Assembly (NCBI GenBank): GCA_965644295.1
Contig: CBFFRP010000445.1
Coordinates: forward strand, 141,845-205,844
Reading direction: 5' to 3'
DNA: 64,000 nucleotides
Source of the DNA: Paraphysomonas bandaiensis
Lineage: Eukaryota; Chrysophyceae
Below, piece after piece: positions 11,301 through 22,778 of the stretch. Position 1 is the first letter of the stretch. Each line of letters starts with the position of its first letter. Below the pieces are notes generated by a model. It saw only the letters and a list, made by a program, of their open reading frames with translations. It searched no databases and had not been told where the DNA came from. A program made the translations under genes and the position numbers.

Positions 11301-11455
11301 TCGCCCTTGCCGGTCTTTGAGACCTGAGCATCGAGCTTAGCGATGAGAGGAGGAAGAACCTTCCAGTCCCCCTTAACAGAAGAGATAAGAGCTGACTCAT
11401 TCTCAGGGCTCAAGGAGAGGTTCTTCATTAGCTGGTTAACGTCAAAAGCGGCCAT
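8345..11455 (-). CDS. TEF3: Translation elongation factor 3 (EF-3), ABCF-type ATPase
   Basis: Intronless and 1036 aa when started at MAAFDVNQLM (ATG 11453-11455); an in-frame upstream extension lacks support. EF-3 binds the ribosome and uses ATP to promote E-site tRNA release during elongation in the cytosol. Domains in order: N-terminal HEAT repeats (about 1-315); ABC1 with Walker A GGNDSGKTT (446-454), signature LSGGW (533-537) and Walker B ILLLDEPTNHLD (553-564); ABC2 with Walker A GENGAGKST (691-699), signature LSGGQ (884-888) and Walker B ILILDEPTNYLD (904-915); a chromodomain-like insertion (about 805-840) inside ABC2; and a Lys-rich C-terminus. The length is close to the roughly 1044 aa of yeast EF-3. 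The ABC1 P-loop is GGNDSGKTT, departing from the common GPNGxGKST form. Codon use is strongly G/C-ended compared with the neighbours, as expected of a highly expressed gene. Confidence 0.97.
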   Translation of the reverse strand: MAAFDVNQLMKNLSLSPENESALISSVKGDWKVLPPLIAKLDAQVSKTGKGDVSATVDACGVYTVLANNCMQSAEAHLCASLPVLFKASGCKQGAIRKAAADSVKAITSNACANSVREVLQYCFAAAQIEENWNSRVLALNVIASFGDHAPEQLGNALPQVVPEVTACMTDTKKEVSEAAYAAMSAACDVIGNRDIEHMTSHILKSITNPEEVPEIMHALAGVTFVQSVQSPALAMVVPLLLRGLKSRVTATRRQSAVIIDNMSKLVDDPLDAAPFLPELMPALERSADAMSDPEARAVSERASFQLNRLNDLVKSIVTKGINYDLVLTTLKEKVSGVPAEGEVALKHIASLVCSLMGVKHFDVEQWSDVSSQLAVLIGDSAAAAAVESLIPVCKEMIKIETANDDDDDDAEELCNCQFTLAYGTKILLHNTNMRLKRGAKYGLLGGNDSGKTTLMRSIANGSVEGFPDSSQVRTVFVEADILGELSHLSCVDYIMQDPRLAGLSREEVLATMANVGFTENGKAKPNNPVSSLSGGWRMKLAMARAMLQRADILLLDEPTNHLDVINVAWVKNYINSLTNVTAIMVSHDSGFLNDCCTNILQIDRLKLHQYKGNLDSFIAKNPEAMSYFSLKESKLKFSFPQPGPIEGVKSRSKALMKMSHCDFTYPGNTTPTLFDISVQVSMASRVGCVGENGAGKSTMIKVLTGEVVPQTGEVWKHPNARIAYVAQHAFHHIENHLNKTPNEYIRWRYANGEDKESLVKVSMVLTEEEKKLQSEPFEHSWKDDDGTQRKAMKVVSELVGNRRENKDKKTEYEVKFKGGEEGWVTVEALTRRGWSKGCKAIDARLAQRAGLYVRTLSSANVEKHLGDCGLGAEFATHYRMSALSGGQKVKVVIAAAMWNQPHILILDEPTNYLDRESLGALAKAIEEFEGGVVIISHNNEFVSTLCPEEWVMDAGHLTTKGEVGWMNRQDDKISDTQIITEMTDALGNVSEVKVKKTLSKRDQKAKIKILKKKIKEGEELDTDDEEFAQEHNLYD

Positions 11456-13981
11456 GTTAATATAGCTGTTGTGCTTCTGACTTATGGATGGAGTCACTAC
11501 AAGGGGGCGAATAATATGAAGAACTTCACTGCTCGACGCACTTCATGCGAACGGACACAACCGTATGAATTGAATGGCTCATCGCGTCATGTCCACCAAT
11601 TTCATCAATCCCATGTTCTGTTCCAGTTCTGTGGTCCAATCATATGGTTAACAGCACCAAAGTGCGTTCGTGGTTCGTCACTCCCGGACAAGAATAGTAT
11701 CTTTAAGAGATTATTGGACATCATAAACTGAAAACGATTAATATGATTGGACGGCACTGTTTTGTAGGTGAGTTTTCATCCAATTGTTTGTTTGTTTGTG
11801 CAGGCATGAAAAAAACAAGGTAGTTTTAATATTCATCAATATAGCCAGAGATACTGTGCATCCTGCGTGCACAATAGGAACATGAATCCCTGTTGGCTTC
11901 CTTGCATGTTGCTTCAAGAAAATGGAAAGAAAATACGCAGTCGGTTCTGGTAATGGCGTACGTAGAGTGAGCATATTGCATCTATATTGCAAGGAAGTCT
12001 TCAAGAAAATAATAAGCTCTCAACTATCATATGCACTTGCACATACTCTCTGCTGAAGAAGCCATATTCAACTAAGATTACAACAGTACAGAGAGTTGTG
12101 TATAAGATTTCATTCCAATGTAATAAATGCGTGGGTGATTGTACCAGGAGTATACTGTTTCCAGGTGTATAAACAAACGATCATGATACATTCAACACTA
12201 CCTTACAGCAAATGATAATACAGAAGGAAATGTATCAGACAGTCTGATGTATATTGTTTCGGTCTCTTAAGGGAGTAATTCGAACAAAAGCGAGATATTT
12301 ACACAGGAAGTTCATACAAGACTGTTTTACTTTTAGTTTTGAAGGCCCTATCCCCTTGTTTGGTAGCAATAAAAAGTGATTCACAGCTCATATCGCCAGG
12401 TGGCCATATCTATTTCCACAATGAAAATGGAGAAAAAGATATCGTAAGATATATATAGTAAAATATTTTCAATGAATATGGCGTGCTATACCTTAGAGTC
12501 TATACAAACTATATACGTCATTGAACATATATAGTATATACTACGTACGTAATAGGTAATAGAATGTGTTAATAATTAACATTAGTTCATTTACGCATGT
12601 ATAATGTAAGTGTATCCGCCGGATACAACTTCTGGCTTCTGGGAATACAACAATGCGTTCTATAGGTAAGCTTGATAAGGGTTTTCAATTCTCACATAAA
12701 AAGTAACATTCGAATTCGTGATACTTTCATTAAAAGTATGAGTATATCAACAGGGGTGAAAAGAATGCCACTTAAAACATATTATGTATTATACAGAACA
12801 CATCTAATTTATTTAACAACTCGATCATTCAACTATGCTTATAATTCTCATGTATAGAATTAGACATTAGACATCCTCAACCTCACTCAAAGAAAATGGA
12901 AAAGTGCATGATACCTTTAAGTTTTTTGTATATATCGGTGTTACTGCAAATGATATGGACAATTATCTCTCGATCATATTATCTCCGTCATAACTTCTCT
13001 GTATAAGATAAGAGACGTTTGCATTATTCCTTTGAAATGAAGCAATCCAACACTTACGATGAAAGCATCAGAGCAGTGAAACCAGATAGGCACCTACAAC
13101 CCGGACCTTTCCGTAATGCAAATTAGGTCTACTACAAAAGGCAAAGTTCGCAAGCCCAATTAACGCATTGATTAACATAAAACGGAGTCACGTAAATCAG
13201 TTCTTGTGTCATGCCATAAACGAGAATATAAGTGTCGTCATACAACTCGTCGAAGTCGTCGTACCCCGTATCCACTATACGCAACCTATATCAGTACCTG
13301 GTGCCCGCATGGCCTATACTTCTTTAAGTACGAGCACGACTCCTCTATAGCCAAGAGAGACGATATACTGTAGTTATGTCGGATATACGACCATCGCAGT
13401 CATTGGCATAGACTACTGAGGTTCAGGTAGAGCTTGGCTGCAAGTCACGCGAAGGGGCGTAAACTGACAGTGTAGGGCCTCCTCACTGGCATGATAGACG
13501 CTAACAACCCCATGCAGTATCCTTCTAACTCCCTCAGCACCATCATGAGGTAGCTGGCAGTTAACTTCAGCACAATTGTACAGTGTATTTTGATGTGTAT
13601 TCCTTTCAAATATTCGATTGTTGAAGTTGGACAACGTGCGGTACATCTCACTCCGTTCCTACTCCGTGAAAAATATTGTCCTCATATTTTACAACTTTTT
13701 GATATGTTTTTTCTATAAAAATTTAGGTGTAAAAATGTAACATTTCGGAAAAAAAGTGAAGTGCGGTTTGATGTGCGGACATCATGAAGAGCCTGGAATT
13801 CTATTGGCCTATCAACGATCTTTGATTTTACAGATGCGATGCCTGTGTGTGTGTGTGACTCTTGAAGGCTCTGGATTCGTTATGATGGAATTGCATGACA
13901 TACATTCCAATTAATATCATATGAAGGCTATGCAGCAGATGAAACCATAGTTACTGAGGAGTGATTGATCGTTCGTGTGTT
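11456..13981. other. Intergenic region between EF-3 and the 13,982 gene
   Basis: It contains the EF-3 promoter side (from 11,456) and the upstream region of the plus-strand gene. Short ORFs at 11471-11731, 11738-12004, 12672-12857 and 13413-13651 lack recognisable domains and I do not call them genes. A short GT run is present near 13,845-13,857. Confidence 0.4.
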
Positions 13982-15964
13982 ATGCAGTCTGCTAATGCCA
14001 GTTTGGACTGTGATAATGCAGGAAATAAGAACACAAACGGATCAGAAAGAGATCAGAGTGGAAACAGTGAGACGAACAATGGGAAGAACCCTCCGTCTGA
14101 GTCCGTCACGTCCAATGAGACCAGTTTGTCGTCTGTAACGGTCAGTACAGGAGGAGGTCGCAGCTTCTTTCCGGTCGACTCTACTGACGACTGCAACTCA
14201 TTCAACTCATCCAAACAATCAGGCACTATTTCAATTGAAGAAAGCGATGAGAATGCGACGGACTCCACCTATGTGGGTCAGTCTGATATTAGAAAGGATT
14301 CGTCCAGGCGCCCATCACCTGCAGCCTCCAGTGAGCCGGCCTTAACACAGCGCACTCTGACCATGCTTCAGAACTCTTTGTCAGGCCAAACTATGCATTC
14401 CAACTCAAACTATGGCGATTTTCCATACACACACAAAGAAATGCACAGCAATGTGCCGTATGCCACAGATGTTGAGGCACAGTCTCTCAATGCGGCTGTG
14501 CCAATGAAAGTAATGATAATGGGACATTCAACAGTATTGCTAACCCCTGTGTACGAGGTTGACCACGCATCCATATTGCAGATGTGTACGCAGTCAAATT
14601 CTGGTACGCAGAAGCTCCTCGTCAGGTTGCAAACTGACTCTTCGACTACAGTCGCTCCCATTCCCTCGTACACCCCATACCAATTTTCCCCTTCTGTTCC
14701 AACAACTATTATCAACCCGAAACATATATATCGTACCTCAGGGGATTCCTTCAGGATACAGATGTCCGCAGGATCCAAGTCGAAGCCGAACCGAAAATTT
14801 TCTCGAAATGTCCGTGGAGAGACCGATGCTTTGATATTGTGTGAATACGCGCTGATTCTACTAGATAAACCTACCTCGTTCACTGATATTCTCTCGAACG
14901 GTAACTTCAAGTGCTTTTTACAGCGCAAGATTGCTACCTCGGTTGAGCAATTCGGGAACTTGTTACATGAACGCCTACCAGAGTTCGAGAAGCGCGACTT
15001 ACTGAAACAGCAAGAGTACGAAGCCATTGCCTCCCTTCTACAGAGGAGTGTCCCGTATGTATATCTATCCGAGCCACAAGGACCACCCCTGAACCAACAT
15101 CCTGCAGTTGGGGGTTACAAGTCTAATGAAGCAAGGAATGACGCCAGAGGTCGTGTGCTGGGACAGTCGTTACAGCAGCATGGAGGCCAGCATATAAATT
15201 CACACATCTCTCCTCATGCTAGTTTCAGTCATCCGAGTGCACAAAGGCAGGCCCAACAGGTTCTCTCCCAACACCCTCACAGTGCACCGACCAATGCGTA
15301 CGCGCCCTCTGGGCAATTCTTAGCTAATCCGCCTCAGTCTATACCCCAATTCATATATGGGCGTCAGTCTATGCACATGCAGTCACAAGCGTACACGTTA
15401 CCGACACCTGCTAATGTTGGTCGTTCTGGCACTTCTTACCCAGGCTATGGGTTGCCAATCCCCCCGTCGACAGCAGCTATAACAACCAATCTGACTACGA
15501 GTTGGGACACGTTAATGTCTCAGGATGGACAGACTGGTCCATCAAATAAAAGGCGTAGACGCTCGACTCGCGATAATAGTCAGTATTCCAATTCTACTCT
15601 GAATTCGAGTGCAGAGGGCATCGGCCCAGAGAACAACCACGCAACAATTACTCAAGGTCGGAGTTCCCCACAGCAGTCACTAAAAGAGCATTCTTTGATC
15701 CCTTCATTTGTACCGTTTCACGGTGATGCAGGATCCTCAGAGGATTTCTTTTCCTCGTCTTTGGCACTTGCATTGAGGGGTGACTCTGAATATTCCGGTT
15801 CAGTTCTACAGGTGTCGTCTGGAAACCGCAGTAACAAATTGCCTATGCTTCATCCTGCAACCGCCATGAGCAGTGCCCCTAATCCGATGGGTGCGATATT
15901 TAGCATGCATGGAGATGCGTATGACAACTCCATGAGCCATATACCTAACGGTGATGAGATATAA
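13982..15964 (+). CDS. Intronless low-complexity protein with a weak AP2-like segment and basic NLS; possible transcription regulator
   Basis: 660 aa from ATG 13982 (MQSANASLDCDN); the frame is open slightly upstream without another ATG. The N-terminal 170 residues are Ser/Asn/Thr-rich and probably disordered. Residues about 170-345 are ordered and conserved-looking, and include IYRTSGDSFRIQMSAGSK, a basic stretch KPNRKFSRNVRG, then ETDALILCEYALILLDKP. This strand-strand-strand-helix-like order, with an Ala/Glu-containing helix, loosely recalls an AP2/ERF-type DNA-binding fold, but the match is by eye only. The C-terminal half is Gln/Ser/His/Pro-rich with a basic cluster NKRRRRSTR that would serve as a nuclear localisation signal. 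The overall architecture resembles transcription regulators. Alternative: an RNA-binding or scaffold protein. Confidence 0.6.
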   Translation: MQSANASLDCDNAGNKNTNGSERDQSGNSETNNGKNPPSESVTSNETSLSSVTVSTGGGRSFFPVDSTDDCNSFNSSKQSGTISIEESDENATDSTYVGQSDIRKDSSRRPSPAASSEPALTQRTLTMLQNSLSGQTMHSNSNYGDFPYTHKEMHSNVPYATDVEAQSLNAAVPMKVMIMGHSTVLLTPVYEVDHASILQMCTQSNSGTQKLLVRLQTDSSTTVAPIPSYTPYQFSPSVPTTIINPKHIYRTSGDSFRIQMSAGSKSKPNRKFSRNVRGETDALILCEYALILLDKPTSFTDILSNGNFKCFLQRKIATSVEQFGNLLHERLPEFEKRDLLKQQEYEAIASLLQRSVPYVYLSEPQGPPLNQHPAVGGYKSNEARNDARGRVLGQSLQQHGGQHINSHISPHASFSHPSAQRQAQQVLSQHPHSAPTNAYAPSGQFLANPPQSIPQFIYGRQSMHMQSQAYTLPTPANVGRSGTSYPGYGLPIPPSTAAITTNLTTSWDTLMSQDGQTGPSNKRRRRSTRDNSQYSNSTLNSSAEGIGPENNHATITQGRSSPQQSLKEHSLIPSFVPFHGDAGSSEDFFSSSLALALRGDSEYSGSVLQVSSGNRSNKLPMLHPATAMSSAPNPMGAIFSMHGDAYDNSMSHIPNGDEI

Positions 15965-16589
15965 CACATGCTACCAGACTCCTTGTCGTGGAAAGCCGCG
16001 GCCTTCATATTTTTGCTACATTGGTGTGCTAGAATTTCTCTGGGTCATGAATTTTGTGCTGGGTATAGTAAGCTCATTCCCATTGGTTTCTCCACTGTGA
16101 GTTTATTTCTCTTTTCCGCAACTGTTCCATCGATTGAAACAGTTCCAGTCTAACGTATTATCAGATAACAATTGTATTTAGGATTTGTATGAATTGCAGC
16201 GCAATGGCTTCCTGGATTTCATTTTTTCGCTTGCCTCATGCTAATTCGTGTTCAGTATAGCTCAGTATCACTTTGTTTAAGTAGATTGAGGTGGAGATGT
16301 GCATTACAAAGTGCAACATTTTGGACACGCGATTATATATATATTTCTTCGGTAAAAGTGGTGCTGTTGACGCAGATGATGTGACCACAGACATGAAAAG
16401 ATCATACATTCCACAGTACATGAAAATGTTATAGTTTAAGTTGTAGTGTTTTTAGTAATATATAATAAATGTGAAGTAATATTATTATCCAGTTTACCTT
16501 TCATTGCATTTATTGTACATATAGTTCAACGTAGAATACGTTTCAAGAATATATCTTTTCATGAAATAATGCTATTGACTCTTATCCTT

Positions 16590-16795
16590 ATTAAAATTAA
16601 AAGCTGTAGCTTCTAAGATATTTGAATTATATCCGCTACTCGAAGAATACAGTAGTAGCTAACCGTATTATGAGAACCAAAAATATGATATGATAGCCAT
16701 TGTAGTGATGAAACTGAAATATACTGACTGTACAAGATAGTGACGATGTAAGATCGTACTAGAAATGGTTGGTGTAGTAGAGATAAAAAGAGTTT
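16590..16795 (+). repeat. Family C dispersed repeat fragment
   Basis: Shares AAAAGCTGTAGCTTCTAAGA, CGAAGAATACAGTAGT and GACGATGTAAGATCGTACTA with the segment at 35870-36035, and more weakly with 29560-29690. The function and element class are unknown. Confidence 0.6.
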
Positions 16796-17214
16796 GTGAA
16801 CGTCAATGAATAAAGATTGGTATCGCTTATAATTTTTATATAATATTCTATATCAGTGTTTATCAAAACCTTATTACTAAGTATGTCAATTTCTAACAAA
16901 CACGTACTTTTTAAAACAATATAAATAGTTCAAACTTCAATACATAGGTGATGTCAGAACATTCATGCATTAATACTCACAATTTTTCTATTGTAATAAC
17001 AGAGATCTGAATTCACTATCTTTCTAAAAAGCAGTAGATAGCCAATTCATAGTTTATATTATATATTCAACTAAAATGAGACGTCGACATTGAACAGTAG
17101 TCAAGACTGCAGCTAATAGTAGCTATACTGATTATAGAGACTAAATATATTACTGCTGATGCAGAAAACGGTATATATGAGAGATCTTGGCAAAAAGCTT
17201 GAATAACGTGGATT

Positions 17215-17280
17215 TGAGCTTAGTAGCATTGGTGCATGTTTTTAAGGCCTATTGCTAAATAATAAGACTTTCAATATATG
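17215..17280 (+). repeat. Family A tail fragment
   Basis: The segment GCCTATTGCTAAATAATAAG followed by ACTTTCAAT matches the 3' end of the copy at 7187-7702. Only the tail is present. Confidence 0.6.
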
Positions 17281-18075
17281 AGCTTAGTAAAGTTGCGCCT
17301 CCAATTATTCTGAATAGGGAAAGCATGGGTACGATTGATCTCTTGCCCAAACACAATGTGATTAAGCACATCCGTAGCACCCATTGAATTTTTGTGAGAA
17401 GGTGGGAGATCGTATATTGTCAGGCTGAACAAAAGACAGTAGACAATTCAACGTCTTTATATATAGAAAACTGTAATCCCAGCATATTATATATACTTGT
17501 GATATTATGTCAGGTATGCTGTACTACTATACACTATACTATAATGTTCTATTACTGCGAATGTTGAAACAGGATTAGAACTCTGAGAGAGATACTCTTA
17601 TATATAAACTGGCAACAAAATACAACAACCTAAACCATAAAAAACATACATTACTTATAAGAATCTAAAATAAACGATCTATCTACGCAGCGACTGAAAT
17701 CACTTATCAAAAAGGCACACAGACTACTATATTAAGTTTTTGAAGAGTTGGAAAAACTCTTTCTGTGTATCTTCTCAGTAAGTTACTTCTCAATGTAAAT
17801 GACGCGTTCTAATGCAGGATTCTTGTCGTTCAAACAGAAATTTGGTTCAAGTTGCAAGTAGATGACCTGAAGTGGATAATTGACATAACTAAAAAGTATG
17901 TTAACATTAAAATACATCAACACGCTAGCGTTCTCTAATAAGTACAGCGAAAAATAGATTTTACATCCGCCCAGTTATTTCACCAGGACAGTAATGGTAC
18001 ACTTCTGATGACATGTATGTATCCTTCACAAGATTTTATGTATATTGTATGACGTAATAAGTATTCGTCATAAAC

Positions 18076-21000
18076 TTAATTTCCGAGATAGTCTGGAGAA
18101 AAACCCTCATCGCGAATTACCGCACGGAACGATAGATCTTTCTTCGGTAGTGGGGGTAAGCGTACTGGAAGATTTCCTCTTGTAGGTTGCTTCCGATTTT
18201 CGAGCACAGACTGACTATCTACACTTTCCTGATTGGTCTTGGTTTTCAACTGCGTGTTGTCATGACGATCTGTGCTACCTTTTACACTGCAGTCGTCTAC
18301 ACTACATGACTGCTCCACGATTTCCTTCTCATACTCTGATTCCGCGACCCAAGAACCACTGCGGCGGCGTAGAAGGACTCTCCTCTGTGCGTCCATCACG
18401 ACATTCGCAAGAGACGTGTCCAAGACTGCAATTTGTTCAGCACCACTTTCATTTAACAATTTCTGGGCCCTTCCCTCGTCGCTACCCTTGCGTTGTATAT
18501 ATCCACTAAATCTCTTTCTCGTATTCTGGACGATGGAACCCATAGTGCTGAGACTTCCCCTGTATGTATCTTCGGCAGTAAATTGTCTTGAGCCTTCTAG
18601 ATCCCGCATAGACAAAGTATTGGACACATTCTGTAATTCACTTAAAAATTTCTGTTTCTCTTTTCCCACTAGATAATGCACACTACGTTTCGTGCGATTG
18701 TATACGCTCCTTACGGATTCACCAAATATTGCTCTGCCTGATCGCTTATTGGCAACCCAACGTCTGATATTGCGGCGTAGAAGACGTTTATATTTAAACG
18801 TTGGTACGTCACACATAATGACGATAAACGTTACCAAATCAATGCCCTGACCTGGACAAAAAAATCAAACAACTGGAATATACAATGAAAATAACATACA
18901 ATAGCAGTGGACAATACAATCACTAAAAGTTCCGTTCAAAGCATGCAGACCGACGCAATCTACGCACGGCTAACAATGTACCTCTGTCCGCTTTTCCTAA
19001 CTCCTTCTCCACATCGCAATCCAAAAAAAGGTCTTTAATACACTGAAAGCTGAGCGCTATTTCATTTATCTCTATTGTACCACCACCATCGAGATCCAGA
19101 GAATTAAATACTTCTCGGAAATACTTCACTTGAATATCTGTCAGCTGCAAGCACTTCTGCAGAGTTTTGACTTGGCGATCCAACTTTTTCTCTTTTTCCT
19201 GCATTTCGCGAGCTTGTTCCATAGAAGTTGTCACGACACCGATAAATAGTGTAAGAAGAACCAGAGCACCCAAAACTATAAACACATGAAAGTAGGCTGC
19301 TGCAAGTAGACCGCGTGATTTCGGCTCCCTGCACATATCCGGAAAATCTTCATACACGCCTGCATAGAAAAACGACAACAAATAATGAATATATATATAT
19401 ATATATATTAGGCAAGTGTATTGACGTTGTACTATAGTTCAGTCAGACTTTTAAGGACAACTTATTGACATCCTGCTATATTCTTCGAATACTATTTCAC
19501 AGCCATATAATGCGAATCATCTCACCTGCATAGTTATCGCACCCATATATGTTCACATACATTACTTCACTCCAATCATCCAGAGTACTGCATCTAAAAA
19601 GTGTGAACATGGCAATATGTAAATTTCCAAAGTGGAAAGGGTCGTTTTCCTGGAACAATAGCATGCCCAATATAGCAAAAACATAGAAACATAGAAACAA
19701 AATTAGCCCAATATAGCCGATCGACCCCAGACCCATCAACAGTGCATTCACAATAACTTCTAGTTGCGGAAGGGACTTGACCAGCTTAAGTACCCTCAAC
19801 AATCGTAACAGTCGTAATACAGTTAGCAGCGATCCGGCCCCTGGTAAATAGGCGCCCACGACCACAATGAAATCGAACACATTCCAATTATCTCCAAAGT
19901 ATGTCCATGGGGTCAAGCCTTCACCAAGAAGCTTTAAAGCCACTTCAAAAGTGAAAACAGAGAGTACCAAGCTATCTAACGCATCACTAACTGCAGATAC
20001 TACAGGAATACCTATGATTCGGCGATCTGTTCGTATACCCACATTGATCCCGGCAAGCAAAATGAACAACGTAATCACAGCAACAAACTTGGAATGTTCT
20101 GACATATATTTACAGTATTCCGCAAATATTCTATACTTCTGCGTTAATGTAACGGCACTACCCATACGAATACGGAAATTTTCTGCACTTTTTGGCAAGT
20201 CATGTAGCCCTTCAGGTAATTCGCCCAAAGCCACTCTCAATTTGTAACCTAGCAAACGACTGCGTCGCTGAGACGCGTCATGCTCTAAGTAGTCCAACCC
20301 CTCTTTCAACGCATCCGGCATGAGAAAGGATAACTTCCTGGATGTAAAATTTGGGTTGCGCTTTGATTTACTGGAGAGGGTTGGGTTACCATAACTTCTT
20401 CGTGAGCCCTTCATACTTTTCGTGTTGTAGCTCGAGTCAAAACTACCAATAGCTGCTAATGCATCGTTTCTTTCGGCCACAATATCTTTCGATAAACTAC
20501 TCTGCAGAACGGGTAGCTTCAAGTCATATATATCTAAGACTTGAGATGATTTTTGTGAGTCGACTTGACCCGTTGCAGACTGAACTTGGCTTGCCGAAGA
20601 ACTAATTTCAAAATCAGAAGGCAAATTTCGACGCTTTGTGGATTCTGTTTGGCTATTCACGGGCTCACATTCAGCAATACACGGTTCTTTTGATATGGAG
20701 CATTCATCCGCGCATGCAGCTGAGGGCACATATTCTGCATTGGATGGCTCATTCGGTATCACCATTTCGTCGATTTGAGCTTTTGATGGCTCAACTTCGC
20801 TATTGGACGAGTTTATTGGACCTGGTAAAGATTGCATTCCCGTGATGGGTTCGGGCTCTGCATACACTACGTCTCGTATTTGCCTGATGTATTCTTCAGA
20901 CATGTCAGTATCTAGTGGGTCAGTGTCCACTGCCGTCTGTGCTGTAGCTCGGAGGGACACGTCTGCTTGTGCCGACGGATGGATAGCAGTCTTGGAAAAC

Positions 21001-22778
21001 ACTCCAAACTTGGCCCTTCTCGTAGACACTGTGTAATCTTTCTTCACTTCATTGTATGCTGGTAACTGAATTTCTGGATCACTCTCGCTGCTACTATCTT
21101 CATCTTTACTCAGCACCATTTTACCGTTGCGGTAGTCTTCATGAACTTCCCATATGTTCTCTTGCTGATTCCTGTCGTCGAATTGTGTCGCATCGTTTCG
21201 GCTGCGTACAATGGCCGTCAGAATGTATTCAGGAGCACTTCCTGGTTTCACTGCTTGTTGTTTACCACCTCGACTGCGAAGCTCCAATCTAGTTGAGGCT
21301 AAGAACATATCCTTCACAGACCTAAATTATAATCAAGTGAAGGTCTGCATTTGAGAAACTTGGCGAAAGAAACTGAATTACGTGCGTAAATATATATCAA
21401 AAATTATTCAATCAGAACACAAAACACACAGAAGCACTGTCCGATCCCACCATACCGGTCATATCTCTCTTTACGCCTCCTATCCGCTATGCGTTCATTG
21501 AGGTAGTTAAGCGAGTCAGTCATGCTTACTGTAACAGCTCCGATAACGAGAGACAACATGACCAGGCCGCACACAATTACAAATAGAATAAAGTACATTG
21601 AGGATAGTACAAATTGTTTTTTAGGGGAAGAGCATTTCAGCAACTCAAAAGAGGAAGCCGATTCATTCCCATATATATACGCATACCCATCGCAACCAAA
21701 AGAGTTTAAGTACATGATATCTGACCATGCATCTAAAGTGGAGCACCGGAAAAGGGTCATAAGGGCAATAGGAACAGTTGCAAAGTGGAATGGGTCATTC
21801 TTGCTGAATAAAATCCATCTACGAAACGAAAAATATTAAACATAAAGGGACATGCGTCGATGAATAAGACATGTGGATAATACTACAATGATGTGAACGC
21901 TCACAGTAAATAACGGTCATGTTATAGTGTGACTTACCCACATACCGCAAAGAGGTAGAAAACCAAGAGTAACAAGAGTAGAATGTACCCTGAAATAAAA
22001 ATAAGAATTCTACTGCTACTAGGGTAGAGAGATAGACTGTACTGCACGTTACACATAATACATTTTTTTCACCCAATGCACGACGCTGCATAAGCTATGT
22101 TGAATCGACATACTGTGTGATCTTTACGAACAAAAAATAGTCCACGCATAGCGAAATACCGCAGCATATATCATAGGGCGCGCATTTCATGTATATAATG
22201 CACATTCTACTCCAAATTATGATGTATACAGCACCTATAGATGCGAGTCCACCGGTTAGACCTTGCACTATCATCTGAAGAGCCGGGACTTTCTTGATTA
22301 GCTTTGCCAGTCTCATTAACCTAATTAATCGCAATAGTGCTAGTGAGCCACCACCAAAAAGTCCATCCCAAAAAGGTAGAGATAGAAAAACAATGGCGAA
22401 GTCGAAGTTGTTCCATTTCCATTCTGGTCCTGTTATTCACCAATGAAAATGACGCGGATAATCAATACACACAGCATATGACCTACCCGTGAAATACATG
22501 TACGGTGCCAACCCCTCACTCAATACTTTAACGACTACTTCAAACCCAAATACACAAAGAATGGAATTGTCTATAACGTTTAAAATGTATACGTCATCCA
22601 TCTGTTCATAGCTCTGTATGCCGACAGTGATGCCAGCGATGACTATCACGCCGATAATAAAGTAATTGAACCTCTCGTCCTCCACTAAACAGTGACAATA
22701 AGAGGTCAGATTTAAGTATTTGCGTCTCAGTCCAGTATGAAATAAGGGGTCGTAGTAGTAACCGGGCGGTCGCTTCAT
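18076..22778 (-). CDS. Two-domain voltage-gated cation channel with C-terminal EF-hand
   Basis: Seven exons: 22487-22778, 22235-22429, 21938-21989, 21456-21818, 19526-21321, 18982-19359 and 18076-18851 (last junction alternative 18968/18846). All join in frame across GT-AG introns, giving 1283 or 1286 aa. Each of two homologous domains has S1-S6. The S4 helices carry Arg/Lys every third residue (LLRLIRLMRLAKLIKK; VLRLLRLLRVLKLVK). The pore loops are TLFRCSTLDAWSDIMY and TLFRCSTLDDWSEVMY, and the S6 helices are hydrophobic. An acidic, Ser-rich linker of about 400 aa separates the domains. After S6 of domain II comes a coiled Lys/Glu stretch and a canonical EF-hand (DLDGGGTIEINE), then a basic tail. 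The pore Asp sits where four-domain Ca channels have Glu, suggesting a Ca- or Na-conducting plasma membrane channel that pairs as a dimer. The EF-hand and pores differ from the usual two-pore (TPC) layout. No further domain was found upstream. Confidence 0.88.
19388..19410. repeat. AT dinucleotide run in channel intron
   Basis: A short (AT)n stretch within the 19360-19525 intron of the channel gene. Confidence 0.8.

Larger units (their letters stand above)
15965..18075. other. Intergenic region, AT-rich with repeat fragments
   Basis: Probable 3' UTR of the upstream gene follows the stop; the ORF at 15968-16153 is not supported. The region includes a Family C fragment (16590-16795) and a Family A tail (17215-17280). 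Nothing else was recognised. Confidence 0.4.

Noticed and set aside
18846-18982. Choosing one final splice junction for the channel gene
   Set aside because: Two GT-AG pairs (18852-18981 and 18847-18967) both keep the frame; sequence alone does not decide.
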